In this document: in pieces, positions 17,941-27,276 of the stretch
Position numbering within the stretch: the first letter of the stretch is position 1
Layout: the number at the start of each line of letters is the position of its first letter
Made by a program: the position numbers and the translations under genes
Assembly: GCA_026005175.1 (NCBI GenBank)
Contig: BPKO01000012.1
Span: 62,001-126,000, forward strand
Length of the DNA stretch: 64,000 nt
Source: Candidatus Tectimicrobiota bacterium
GTDB lineage: Bacteria; Tectomicrobia; Entotheonellia; Entotheonellales; Entotheonellaceae
Direction of reading: 5' to 3'
Notes under the pieces: generated by a model
The model's database searches: none
What the model was told of the DNA's origin: nothing
The model's input: the letters and a program-made list of their open reading frames with translations, nothing else

Positions 17941-20211
17941 ATGGCATGGTGGCGGATCAGGTGGCTGGCAGGCATGGTTCTTCTTGGCATGGTGCTGAGC
18001 AGCGCCGGCGTGGCGCGCGGGGCAGATAGTCCCCCTCGCCCGCCGGCGCTGCGGCTCCTGACAGACGCCCCCGCCCTGCCGGACCTCTCGGTGCGGCCGA
18101 CCATTTACGCCCATACCGAGCACCTTACCACGCTTGCGGCCAGCTACACGGTGTGGGTCCCCGAAGGCGACTTCTCCAACGAAGACGTCACCATTGCCGG
18201 AGAAGTCACCGGCGGCCGCCTGTGGTCGTCAAACAACGGGGATCGCTCGAGCCTTGCCGGCATCATTGAACACCTCATTCAGCCGGGGATGAGCGAGCGC
18301 GAGCAGGCCCTGGCCATCTGGCGCTTCATCGAACGCGAAACGTACGGTCACGGCAAGCCTTCCGATTACTTCCTGGCCCCGGGCAACCTCGAATGCCAGG
18401 GCGTTGCCGACACCCTGCTTGATCTCTGGCGGAATCTGGGCGGCCACTACCGCCGCTACGTGACCGGCGAAAACTCGATGCCCACCGGCGGCAACCACTA
18501 CACCTCCGAGCTGTTTTGGAACGGCAAGTTTCACATCGTCGACGCCAACCAGAACGTCTTTTTTCCCACGCCCTGGGGAGAGCTGGCAGGCTTTGAAGAC
18601 CTGGTCGCCGACAGCACGCTGTACCAGTGGCAAGAAAAAGGCAAGTTTGGCTACTATGCCCCTGTCAACCCCGATCCGAACTACGACTATGCACCCCACA
18701 CCGACCAGGAATACGTCCTGCCCATCAATCGCGTGCCCACTTACACCCTTGAGCTGCGGCGGGGCGAGCGGATGATTCGCCGCTGGTGGACGGACGGCGA
18801 GCCGCGCTGGGGGCGGCGTGACTTCAACGCCCGCGAGACGTTGGCGACCGGCATGGAACCCGAGCACGGGCTGACCACCGGGGAGCTGCGCCTGACCCCC
18901 GATTTTGCTCAGCCGCCGGACAACGTGCGCCTGAGCAACGTCCGGGTCACCGGCGCCGGCGCCGACGCCGTCCTCACCCCGGCGGATCCGTCTCAGCCGG
19001 CGGTCATCGAAGTGACCATTGCCAACCCCTTCCTGGCACGGCAAGTGCGAAGCTTTCTGCTCACCGGCAACCGGGAAGTGGCAGCCTGGGTGTCGGGCGT
19101 CTTCGAAGCCACCGGCCCGGGCGGCGAGGTGCGCATCTATGCCCGGGACTATGCCGAAACCCCACTTGAGACGTATACCGACTTGGGGCCGGTACCCCTG
19201 AGTGCCGCTTTCCAGGAAAAGGCCAAGGTCCAGCCTCTGGTGCGGCTCAAAGAGGGCGGCTCTGCCGAGTGGGGCCCCTGGTACCTCAACACCGAACCGC
19301 AGTTTCGCATCGTCATGCAGGGTAGCGTGCGCGTGCGGCAGCTGGAGGTGGTAGGCCAGTTCCAGTTCAACAGCCGCGCCCTGCCCGAGCTGCGCCCCGG
19401 GAAGCACAACGAGGTCTTCTTTGCCGCCGAGGCCATTGGGCCGCAGGGGGTAACCGTGACGCACCGTTTTCGCGAAAACACCCTGCGCTTTTCGGCCAAC
19501 CCCGTGCTCTACAACCCCAAAACGCAAAGTGGGCCGCCGCTTACCCTCACGGCGCGCGTTACTAACCGCGGCGGCGCCGAGGCCACCAACGTGGTGGTGG
19601 ACTTTCGCGTCGGCCCCGTTTACAAGACCGGGGTCAACATGTGGGACCTGGAGTCGATAGGGCGAGTGGTCATCCCCTCACTGCCGCCCGGCGCGTCGCA
19701 GGAGGTTTCCCTCGACTGGGACCTGCAGCGCATTCCGCCGTATAAGCCCATTGTGGGCTTCGGGCCGCACTTTGTCACCGTGGTCGTGGACCCTGACGAC
19801 GCCATTGCCGAAGCAGACGAGAGCAACAACGAGACGGGCCGCCTCCTCAACATCCTGCGGCCGGCCAACGTGATGACCCTGGCCAAATACCTCGCTTACG
19901 GTGACGGCTGGCTCTGGACGTGGGTGACGTATCCGGCCGCCACCCTCGACTCTCACGACGTCGAGCTGCGGGATGTCGAAGTGGAATTTCGCGACGGAGG
20001 ACCAGAGGGGAGGCTGCTGGGCCGGCGCACGATCCCGGTGATGCTGCACTCCGAAGCGACCGTGGTGGCCATTCCCGTAGCCACTCGCCCTGCGGGGCAG
20101 GTGACGGTGATCGTCGATCCCGACAATCGCATCCCCGAGCTCGACGAAAGCGACAACGTCGCCACCGGGCCAGTGCGCGACCAGGCCCCACCGGCGTGGG
20201 CGCGCCAGTAA
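17941..20211 (+). CDS. secreted transglutaminase-like protein with CARDB-type domains
   Basis: 756 residues from ATG 17941, with GAGGAAGG upstream. Signal peptide (LAGMVLLGMVLSSAGVARGA, cleavage near 28). A transglutaminase/protease-core domain around residues 115-215 keeps a plausible triad: Cys152 in LECQGVADTLLDLW, His186 in GGNHYTSELFW and Asp201 in FHIVDAN. The C-terminal half holds beta-sandwich segments; LTARVTNRGGAEATNVVVDF followed by VVVDPDDAIAEADESNN, and a second VIVDPDNRIPELDESDN near the end, are CARDB-type. No exosortase tail. Predicted to act outside the cell, possibly as a peptidase or cross-linker of matrix proteins. Divergent from a PEP-CTERM gene and sharing its control region, so co-regulation is plausible. 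Confidence 0.8.
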   Translation: MAWWRIRWLAGMVLLGMVLSSAGVARGADSPPRPPALRLLTDAPALPDLSVRPTIYAHTEHLTTLAASYTVWVPEGDFSNEDVTIAGEVTGGRLWSSNNGDRSSLAGIIEHLIQPGMSEREQALAIWRFIERETYGHGKPSDYFLAPGNLECQGVADTLLDLWRNLGGHYRRYVTGENSMPTGGNHYTSELFWNGKFHIVDANQNVFFPTPWGELAGFEDLVADSTLYQWQEKGKFGYYAPVNPDPNYDYAPHTDQEYVLPINRVPTYTLELRRGERMIRRWWTDGEPRWGRRDFNARETLATGMEPEHGLTTGELRLTPDFAQPPDNVRLSNVRVTGAGADAVLTPADPSQPAVIEVTIANPFLARQVRSFLLTGNREVAAWVSGVFEATGPGGEVRIYARDYAETPLETYTDLGPVPLSAAFQEKAKVQPLVRLKEGGSAEWGPWYLNTEPQFRIVMQGSVRVRQLEVVGQFQFNSRALPELRPGKHNEVFFAAEAIGPQGVTVTHRFRENTLRFSANPVLYNPKTQSGPPLTLTARVTNRGGAEATNVVVDFRVGPVYKTGVNMWDLESIGRVVIPSLPPGASQEVSLDWDLQRIPPYKPIVGFGPHFVTVVVDPDDAIAEADESNNETGRLLNILRPANVMTLAKYLAYGDGWLWTWVTYPAATLDSHDVELRDVEVEFRDGGPEGRLLGRRTIPVMLHSEATVVAIPVATRPAGQVTVIVDPDNRIPELDESDNVATGPVRDQAPPAWARQ

Positions 20212-20347
20212 AGGCGCCTCCTAGGGGAGGGCGAAGCGGTGACGCTCCCACCCAGCGGGCCTGGAAGGCCAAACCGCAAGAAGCACGTCCCCAGAGGGCA
20301 GGAACGTCGGGCAACCCGGAGCCTCTGCCCGCAGCAAGGCTCCGTGG

Positions 20348-22313
20348 TCAAGAACCTGCGTGCCGCTGGGCAGGAAAGGCAGGCCTGCGGACTTCAGACT
20401 CGGCAAAAAACACCGTTCCCAATACGACTTCGCGCGCGGGTTCTTGCCCCAGCAAGCCAAAGGTGCCATAGCGCAGCAGGCGATGTACGTGGCGTGCCGC
20501 CGCTGCGACCCTCTCAGGCCCGACGAAGCGCAGGGCCACCGCGTCAGCCGCAGCAGGCAGCGCGACGCACCGGCGCGCCGGTGCGTCGCGCCCGTGCAAG
20601 GGGTATGCTTCAGGCAAGGCCTGGCCTCCAGGGCGGACGAGGCGCACCAGCACGGGGTCTGGAGACGCCGCCACCGCCTCCGCCTGCCAGCAGAGCACCT
20701 GTGCGGGGACCCCGTGCCCTTGCCAGGCCTCGACCCTCACCGTGCGGCCATCCTGAAGCCACACCCGGTGCTGGCGCCTGGCCACCCTTCCCTCCCCCTC
20801 GCGCCGCCCCAACGCGAAGCGCAGACTGTGGGGTAGCACGGTGGAGGGGTAGTGCGCCAAGAGCGCCTCGAGTGCCCCACGGTCTTCAAACGCCAGGCCA
20901 AAAGGAACAAAATAGTACGGCGTGCCCCTCCCCCTCTGGCTGGCCAGACGGTGAGCCGTCTCGATGTCTTTCACTTCGCCATACCCCACCCGGTCGGCAT
21001 AAAATTTCAGCTGCCAAGAGTAATCGATCGGCATCAAAATGGAGTCGGTTTCTTCAGTGTTCTGGCGAATATCCATGCCAAAATTCTTTAAATTCCGAGA
21101 GAGAGGTTTTCCGTAATCATATTCCCTTATCGACACATAGAATGCCGGAGAGATAATAGTATAAAAAATAAAAATCGCCGAAATTTCATAAACAAATTTT
21201 TTCACCCTTACCAACTCTAACCATCTAGAAATCCCTATTCCAGCCAGAATAGAGACCACAGGAATCAGCATATAAACAAGATGAACATTTCCTTTGAAAT
21301 GTCCAGAAAAAGGAATAAGCCACAGAAAAGGCCATATTCCGAGAATATACAATATTCTCCTTGCCAATATTTTTCTATCGCTCCTTGTTTTTCGCCATAT
21401 CGAAAAAATCCCAAAAACAGAGAGCACAAAAACCATCGGTGTAGAGAAAAACAAAACTCTCCGAATAATCATGTAAAATGCTTCATAAGCAGTGCTTGTT
21501 TTCATGTATATTCTTATGACGTCGATTATTGACTGTGAGTCAACCATGCTTTTTTCTAGATTTTTTCTAGGGATATAAAGAAAAGCATAACATAGAATTG
21601 CCAGCGCAGTTATCAATAATAGGGAAACCAAGAAAAGTTTCCTATCCCTATCCTTTTCATGAATCATATAATCGCCGACGATGACCAGAAACAACAAAAA
21701 AATAGGCCAGTTCGAGGCGATACCAATAAGGTATGACAGTATGAGAAGAACAAAAAATTTATTCTTTCCTGACTGGAGCCAGCGCGCGTAGGTGAAGACA
21801 AGTGACAAGCAGAAGAACATGTGTATCGACTGCTCTACATCCAACACATGCCCTACAAACAAAACCGAGGCAGGCATCACGGCAAATACGAAAAACGCCC
21901 ATCCTGCCGTCGTGCCGTCAAATACCGCTCTCACCAGAGAAAAAAAGACGATCAAGCAAAAAATCGAAAAAAGCAGCGGGGACAAGCTGAACGCTCCATT
22001 CCGTCATGCCGAAAATGCGGATGCTAATCGACGTCAGTAACGCTGAAAGTGGCGGATGGGTAATGTAATAGACAAATTCCTCTGGCGCTACACGCCCCGT
22101 ATTAAGAATCTGTCCCAAACCAAAATCAATGTATCCATATCTCACAAAGTTTCGTGCTGCAATAGAGTAAACTGCGTTATTGAAGCCGCTGCTTGGAGAA
22201 ACCTTTCCCGATCCAAGCGTCACCAGAGGCTCAAAAATGTTATACATCCGCAAGACAATTGCGTATATAAAAATCAGAAATATAAAAATACCAAACTTGT
22301 TTTTACACATCAT
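20348..22313 (-). CDS. GT-C-type membrane glycosyltransferase (frameshifted, mosaic composition)
   Basis: About 654 residues from ATG 22313, which overlaps the stop of the preceding GtrB-like gene (ATGA). Many membrane helices in the first 430 residues, with an early acidic/His-rich loop and a long C-terminal soluble part, fit dolichyl-phosphate-sugar-dependent (GT39/GT-C) enzymes. With the GtrA and GtrB genes just upstream it completes a GtrA-GtrB-Gtr(type) set, in which this protein transfers a sugar from undecaprenyl phosphate to the glycan in the periplasm. The frame changes in a G4 run at 21978-21981; dropping one base restores EWSVQLVPLLFSIFCL. Bases 21000-22330 are strikingly AT-rich whereas the 3-prime third is as GC-rich as the neighbours, so the gene is a mosaic. 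Confidence 0.72.
20560..20591. repeat. 32-base perfect palindrome within a coding region
   Basis: GCGCGACGCACCGGCG (20560-20575) is followed directly by its exact reverse complement (20576-20591). It lies in the GC-rich 3-prime part of the GT-C gene, coding for part of GRDAPARRCVAL. With no loop it would fold as a long hairpin or form a cruciform. Confidence 0.9.
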
Positions 22314-23308
22314 GGCTCGCCTATCTGTGATTCGACATAGTCTTTCACGAAATACAACGGCCGTTGTTTGCTCTCGTTGAAGATACGGCCCAGGTATTCC
22401 CCGATGATTCCCAAGGTCAGCAGCTGCACTGCGCCGAGAGAGAGAATGGCCACCATCAGCGAAGGATACCCGGCCACCGGCTCGCCCCACACAAGGGTCT
22501 TGTATACGACAAACAGGGCGTAGGCGGCGGCCAGGCAGGCGGTCAGCAGGCCCAGATAGCTGGCCACTTTTAGCGGCGCGATGGTAAAGGAGGTGATCCC
22601 CTCGATGGCGAGGTTCCACAGGCGCCAGTAGCTCCACTTGGTGGTGCCGGCGTAGCGGGGGTCGCGGCGGTAGGGGACGGCTTTTTGCGGGTAGCCGATC
22701 CAGGCAAAGAGCCCTTTCATGAAGCGGTGTTGCTCGCGCAGCTGCCGCAGGGCGTTGACGGCACGGCGGCTGAGCAGCCGGAAGTCGCCGGTGTCTTCGG
22801 GCAGGGGCACGCGTGCCAGCTTCTGCAACACGCGGTAAAACGCGTAAGCCGTGGCTTTTTTGAGCCAGGTTTCTCCTTGGCGGGCCACGCGCTTGCCGTA
22901 GACGACGTCGTAGCCGGCGCGCCAGTGCTTGACCAGCTCGGGAATGAGTTCGGGCGGATCTTGCAAGTCGGCATCGAGGACCACCACGGCGTCGCCTTTG
23001 GCAAAGTCAAGACCGGCGCTCAGGGCGATTTCCTTGCCAAAGTTGCGGCTTAAGTCGACAATGGCAATGCGCGGGTCGGCCTCGTGCAGCTGCCGCATAA
23101 TGGCCAGGCTGTCGTCGCGACTGCCGTCGTTGACCAGGACGATTTCGCTGGCCATGGGCAGGGTATCGAGCACGGCCGTCAGCCGCCGCACGCAGGCGGG
23201 CAAGGTTTCGGCTTCGTTGTAGACCGGAATGACCACCGACAGCAGGCCGCCTTCAGCCTGAGATGCCGGAGGGATGTGCGGTTCTGCGAGCGTCGCTTGG
23301 TTTTCCAT
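22310..23308 (-). CDS. GtrB-like polyprenyl-phosphate glycosyltransferase (GT2)
   Basis: 332 residues from ATG 23308. An N-terminal GT2 domain of the dolichol-phosphate-mannose-synthase type carries LSVVIPVYNEAETL, VNDGSRDDS and the metal-binding DADLQDPPE, followed by YGKRVARQGE and two C-terminal membrane helices (about 230-300). Such enzymes load a sugar onto undecaprenyl phosphate at the cytoplasmic face. It overlaps the GtrA gene upstream by 56 bases and the GT-C gene downstream by four, the usual GtrA-GtrB-Gtr order. The donor sugar cannot be read from sequence. Confidence 0.9.
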   Translation of the reverse strand: MENQATLAEPHIPPASQAEGGLLSVVIPVYNEAETLPACVRRLTAVLDTLPMASEIVLVNDGSRDDSLAIMRQLHEADPRIAIVDLSRNFGKEIALSAGLDFAKGDAVVVLDADLQDPPELIPELVKHWRAGYDVVYGKRVARQGETWLKKATAYAFYRVLQKLARVPLPEDTGDFRLLSRRAVNALRQLREQHRFMKGLFAWIGYPQKAVPYRRDPRYAGTTKWSYWRLWNLAIEGITSFTIAPLKVASYLGLLTACLAAAYALFVVYKTLVWGEPVAGYPSLMVAILSLGAVQLLTLGIIGEYLGRIFNESKQRPLYFVKDYVESQIGEP

Positions 23309-23696
23309 GGCGTGCCTCGTGAAAGGTCCAGCAGCGGTTACCGATAAAGCCGACAAGGGACACCGTGGCCGTGGCCGCGACCTGGGCCGCCACGTAATGG
23401 AGGTGCAGGTGCCAGATGAGCAGGCCCAGAAGCAGGGTGTTGAGCCCGAGGCCAAAGAAGGCGACGGCGTAGAACTTCGCTACGGCTTCAAGGTGGGACT
23501 TGGTGCTGCGAAAGGTGAGGCGGTAGTTGAGGCCGTAGTTGACCAAGGCGCCCAGGACAAATCCGATCCCCGAGGCCAGCACCGGGGACAGGCGGGCCAG
23601 CGCCACCAGCAGCATTAGCGTGCCGTAATGGACGGCGGTGCCAACCGCTCCGACGCCGAGAAAACACGCAAACTGCCGCAGCGGCAGCGCCGGCAC
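23253..23696 (-). CDS. GtrA-family membrane protein (putative lipid-linked sugar flippase)
   Basis: 147 residues with four membrane helices, from GTG 23696 with GGGAG six bases upstream. The GtrA fold is recognised by FLGVGAVGTAVHYG at the start, ALVNYGLNYRLTF in the middle and GFIGNRCWTFHE near the end. Family members are thought to move bactoprenol-linked sugars across the inner membrane. It precedes and overlaps the GtrB-like gene, so the pair should work together. It starts 16 bases after the beta-helix gene ends. Confidence 0.9.
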   Translation of the reverse strand: MPALPLRQFACFLGVGAVGTAVHYGTLMLLVALARLSPVLASGIGFVLGALVNYGLNYRLTFRSTKSHLEAVAKFYAVAFFGLGLNTLLLGLLIWHLHLHYVAAQVAATATVSLVGFIGNRCWTFHEARHGKPSDARRTAHPSGISG

Positions 23697-23711
23697 CCGT
23701 CGCTCCCGCGG

Positions 23712-25430
23712 CTAGGGCCTCACCACCACCTGCGTGGGGGCAGCAGGAGGCATGGTATCGGCACCCGCGGTCGCGCTACGCGGGCCGTAGTGGGGCAAGG
23801 GCTTCCCCACCTCATAGGCGCCCAGATCAGGTGCCGCACCGGTGAAGTCGTCGTTGAGGTTGGCCAGCACGGCGCCGGCATCCACGGCCGCGCAGTCGGC
23901 CCTCAGGCTCAGGTGCTGCGGCGGCACCGGCGTGGGCGGCGGCCCCGGAACGTTAAAGGTCTCGAAGCAGGTCTCCTTGCGGATGCGGATGCCGTGGCGC
24001 TCAAGGCCGGTGGCGGCGGCAAAGCTGGCCAGGTCTGGGTAGCGCACGTTGAGCCACTTGAAGACGTCGCGCGTCCGGTCATGCCAGTCAAAGCCGTCGT
24101 AGTCCAGGTCGGTGCGCCAGTCGGGGGCCTCGCCGCTGTTGCCGTCTTCCCAGAGAAAGGAGGCGCCGGTGATGGAAACCCACAGGTTGTTTCGCGACAT
24201 CACTTTTCGCAGCTGGCCGGCAAACGGCACCAAGGGCCGCCCCAGGCCCTCGGCGGTGGCGCCCCAGCCCACAAAGGTGTTGTGCGCCAGCAGCACCCGA
24301 TCGAGCTTGGCCAGCTTGAGCGGACTCTGGCGGCTGTTGATGACCTGGTTGCGCAGGATGTACCACGGAGCGCTGTTCATGGGCTGGAAGCTGATGCCGT
24401 TGTGCATGGCGTTGTGAATGCGGTTGCCCCAGATGCGAATGTTGGCGTAGCCGTAGTCCGGCTCGATGCCGTCATCAGAGGTATCAAAAATATCGTTGCC
24501 GTAAATGTCGACGTTCACATGCGGGTACGAAATGCCGTCGGCCACGTTAGAGATGCGGTTGTAAGCGACGCTGTGGTCGGAGGTGTGGTTGAGCTCGATC
24601 CCCTCACCGCTCAGGCTGTCGCTGTCGACCGGCTCGTCGCCGACGATGACGTTGTCGGCAATGTACCAGGCCCGGCCGCCCCCGTTGAGGTAGATGCAGT
24701 AATGGCAATTGAGAAACGTGTTGCGGCTGACGACCACGTCCTCTGGCGCCCCGTCGGTGGTAAGGCCGTTGCCCACGTCGCGAATGGTAAGGCCTTCGAA
24801 CCACAGGTGGCTGGCCGCCACCGCAATCCCGGTAAACACCGCTTCCCCATCGCCGGCGCCCTTCCAGACGATGTAGCGGCCAGGGACGCCGGGCACGGTA
24901 AAGCTGACGCGGCCGCCGTAGTGGCCGGCATGGAGCAGAAAGACGTCGCCGGGCTGGGCGGCGGCCTGGGCGGCGGCGATGCCGCGGAAGGGATCGGCCG
25001 CCGTGCCGCTGCCGCCGCCGCTGCCCGGCACCACGTGCCAGGTTCTCCCGCCAACGGGCAGCTGCGGTAAGGGGCGCGTGGCCACGGTTAGCGTGCGGCT
25101 GGCCGCGCCGCCGTCGGGATCGGCCAGCTCCAGCCGCACCTCGTAGGAGGTCCCTGGCTGAAGAAAGAGAATGCTACCGGCAAGCATGTTAAAGCCGTTG
25201 AAGTCGACGCGAAACAGCGGCATGGCCTGCCGCCAGTTCGTCTCCCCCAGCGGCCGATACCACACCTGCGCCACGGCGTCGTGGTCGGTGTCGCCGACAA
25301 TATCCCACTCGATGCCAATGCTGTGCAGGGTGGCGTAACTGCGCAGCTCCCCCGGCGTCAGCCCCGAGGCGAAAACGGAGGGCGCCAGGACCAGCAAAGC
25401 GGCAAGCGCCGCGCACGCATAAAACCGCAT
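23712..25430 (-). CDS. secreted right-handed parallel beta-helix protein
   Basis: 572 residues from ATG 25430 with a signal peptide (AALAALLVLAPSVFASG). An N-terminal beta-sandwich (SIGIEWDIVGDTDHDAVAQV) precedes a stack of beta-helix coils marked by I-x-x-N and D-x-I-x-x-N patterns (VVVSRNTF, WYIADNVIV, DIYGNDIFD, IRIWGNRIH, YILRNQVIN) over about residues 130-400. A third part carries DAGAVLANLNDDF-x8-DLGAYE, a common end motif of such secreted proteins. The fold is that of polysaccharide lyases and epimerases, so action on the exported polysaccharide is plausible, but I could not place catalytic residues. The gene is intact. It lies between the polysaccharide deacetylase and the GtrA gene. 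Confidence 0.82.
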   Translation of the reverse strand: MRFYACAALAALLVLAPSVFASGLTPGELRSYATLHSIGIEWDIVGDTDHDAVAQVWYRPLGETNWRQAMPLFRVDFNGFNMLAGSILFLQPGTSYEVRLELADPDGGAASRTLTVATRPLPQLPVGGRTWHVVPGSGGGSGTAADPFRGIAAAQAAAQPGDVFLLHAGHYGGRVSFTVPGVPGRYIVWKGAGDGEAVFTGIAVAASHLWFEGLTIRDVGNGLTTDGAPEDVVVSRNTFLNCHYCIYLNGGGRAWYIADNVIVGDEPVDSDSLSGEGIELNHTSDHSVAYNRISNVADGISYPHVNVDIYGNDIFDTSDDGIEPDYGYANIRIWGNRIHNAMHNGISFQPMNSAPWYILRNQVINSRQSPLKLAKLDRVLLAHNTFVGWGATAEGLGRPLVPFAGQLRKVMSRNNLWVSITGASFLWEDGNSGEAPDWRTDLDYDGFDWHDRTRDVFKWLNVRYPDLASFAAATGLERHGIRIRKETCFETFNVPGPPPTPVPPQHLSLRADCAAVDAGAVLANLNDDFTGAAPDLGAYEVGKPLPHYGPRSATAGADTMPPAAPTQVVVRP

Positions 25431-25451
25431 GGTGTTCTCCTTCTCCGGTGT

Positions 25452-26234
25452 TTACCCGCGTCTTTCCAGGCAGCGGCGCCGGAAAGCCAGCCACACCCGC
25501 CTTCCCAGAAGGCGCTTGCCGGCCTGTTTGCCGCTTTCGACCAGCGCAATGCGCCACAGCGTCGGGCGGCGCCGCGCGACGATGCCGACGAAGTGCCCCA
25601 GAGAATCGGTGCGGCGCACGGCAAAGCGCCCGTACACCCGAGGAGAGGCTTGCGGGTTGGCGAGGCGGGTCTGCGAGGTGCAGACGGTCTCGAATCCCTC
25701 GGCCAGCGCCGCGGCAATGACCTGCCGGTTGACAAAGCCAAAGGGCACGCTGAACGAGGCCACCGCTTCCCCCAGGCGGTCTTCCAGAGTGCGCTTGGAG
25801 CGGCGTAGCTCTTCGGCCATGGCACGCGGGGAAAGGTCGAGAAAACAGGGGTGGGTGGCGCTGTGCGAGCCGATCTCCATGCCGTAGCGGCGCAGCTCGC
25901 GGAGGTGGTGCCACTGCACGTAACCCCGGCGCCCCACGTAGCTCGTGACCACGTAGAACGTGGCTTTCAGCCCGCGCTTGACCAGCTCTGGAAAGGCCAC
26001 GGTGTAATCCGACTCGCAGCCATCATCAAAGGTGAGGCCTACGCCACCGGCGACGTCCTCTCGGGGGAGGTCTCGCACGGCCAGCCCCCGGTACCCGTGG
26101 TGCTGCAAGTAGTCCAGCTGGGCGGTAAAAGCGCGCACGGGCAGGCAGTACGGCCGCTCCTCGGGGGCGGCGGCGCGCAGGTCTGTGTCCTCGGCCACCA
26201 AGCGGTGGTAAAGCAGAATCGGCATGCGGGGCAT
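25452..26234 (-). CDS. NodB-type polysaccharide deacetylase
   Basis: 260 residues from ATG 26234, with AAGGAG five bases upstream; an alternative ATG nine bases further in lacks that spacing. NodB motifs are present: LLYHRL at the start, TFDDG with D70/D71, and GSHSATHP with metal ligands H124 and H128. Family members remove N-acetyl or O-acetyl groups from sugar polymers. No signal peptide, so a cytoplasmic lipid-linked glycan is a possible substrate. The upstream glycosyltransferase gene reads over it in another frame, probably because of an indel. Confidence 0.88.
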   Translation of the reverse strand: MPRMPILLYHRLVAEDTDLRAAAPEERPYCLPVRAFTAQLDYLQHHGYRGLAVRDLPREDVAGGVGLTFDDGCESDYTVAFPELVKRGLKATFYVVTSYVGRRGYVQWHHLRELRRYGMEIGSHSATHPCFLDLSPRAMAEELRRSKRTLEDRLGEAVASFSVPFGFVNRQVIAAALAEGFETVCTSQTRLANPQASPRVYGRFAVRRTDSLGHFVGIVARRRPTLWRIALVESGKQAGKRLLGRRVWLAFRRRCLERRG

Positions 26235-27276
26235 GGCGGCTCCTTACGGGAGTGCCGCGGCGAGGCGGGCCCTGCTTGGCCGCGGCGATTTCGTCGAGGA
26301 AGCGCTGCAGCGCTGCCGGCGACTTGGCAATGGGGGGCGGCGGGCGCAGCGCTTTGTAAAGCCGATTCCCGGCCACCAGCAGCGGGTAGGGCAGGAAACT
26401 CCCCACATAGGCACGCCAAACCCGCAGGCTGCAACACTGCCGCAAGCTCTCGGCCAGCACCGCTCTGGCGGCACGGCGCTGGCCGTGGCGCAGGTAGTGC
26501 CAGCCCAGGTCGTAGAGGCGCTCGGCCAGCAGCGCGGTGAGAAACGCCACTAGCTCGGCATCCTTCGCCTGCTGGGCGGCGCGCCGGTGCTTCTCGATCA
26601 CCCCCACCTCGCGGCGCAGTGTCACTTCTTCGCGCTTGCTGCGACCGCCAGCATGCTCGCGGTAGAGGCAGAGGACTTCGTCGACAAGGGCAACGCGAAA
26701 AACCCGGGCAAGGCGCGCCCACATGTCCTGGTCCTCGATGATGTCCAGGGACTCGTCGAAGCCCCCCACGCGCGCAAAGCAAGCGCGGCGCACCAGCACC
26801 GAGGGACTCGGCACCGGGTTGCAGCGCAGGATGTCCCGGTACACCCACCCGCTTGGCGCCGGCCGCTGGTAGGCTCGCGGCAGCAGCCAAACGCCTTCGG
26901 CGTCAAACTTGACGGCCCGCGTATAGACCAGACCCACTTCGGCCGGCTGCGCCCGCAGGCAGGCCACCTGCTTGGCCAGCTTCTGCGGCAGCCAGAGGTC
27001 GTCGGCATCCAGGAAGGCAACGAACTCCCCCCGCGCCTGGGCAATCCCCAGGTTGCGGGCGCTGGCCGGGCCGCCGTTGCGCTTTCTCACCAGGCGGACT
27101 TTGTCCGGATAGCGCTGCTGGTAGCGGCAGGCAATGGCCGGCGAGGCATCGGTCGAGCCATCGTCAACCAGCACGACCTCAAAGTCGCCGTAGCTCTGGC
27201 AGAGCACCGAGTCGAGGGTCTCGGCCAGAAAGCGCTCGGCGTTGTAGACAGGGATTACCACGCTGACCGCGACCAC
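26026..27276 (-). CDS. GT2 glycosyltransferase (C-terminus probably frameshifted)
   Basis: Starts at GTG 27276 with AAGGAGG six bases upstream. Residues 1-110 are a GT-A domain: VSVVIPVYNAERFLAETL, VLVDDGSTDAS, GPASARNLG, DADDLW; then DQDMWARLARVF and the L-x-x-Y-R-E-H-x-G acceptor end. Cytoplasmic transfer of a sugar to the lipid-linked unit is expected. The last 70 or so residues are an Arg/Pro-rich run read over the deacetylase gene and are unlikely to be real. If one base of the G run at 26267-26269 is dropped, the protein ends RLAAALP at 26244, with the stop overlapping the next gene's AAGGAG site. I favour that ending. Confidence 0.85.
   Translation of the reverse strand: MVAVSVVIPVYNAERFLAETLDSVLCQSYGDFEVVLVDDGSTDASPAIACRYQQRYPDKVRLVRKRNGGPASARNLGIAQARGEFVAFLDADDLWLPQKLAKQVACLRAQPAEVGLVYTRAVKFDAEGVWLLPRAYQRPAPSGWVYRDILRCNPVPSPSVLVRRACFARVGGFDESLDIIEDQDMWARLARVFRVALVDEVLCLYREHAGGRSKREEVTLRREVGVIEKHRRAAQQAKDAELVAFLTALLAERLYDLGWHYLRHGQRRAARAVLAESLRQCCSLRVWRAYVGSFLPYPLLVAGNRLYKALRPPPPIAKSPAALQRFLDEIAAAKQGPPRRGTPVRSRHAPHADSALPPLGGRGHRPARRRPRGAAVLPARARFYRPAGLLAAPRVPGAGRARPPPRGRRRWRRPHL

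Noticed and set aside
26026-26243. The Arg/Pro-rich C-terminal tail of the GT2 protein read over the deacetylase gene
   Set aside because: A one-base correction gives a normal end at 26244 whose stop overlaps the next gene's ribosome site; the tail has no domain character.
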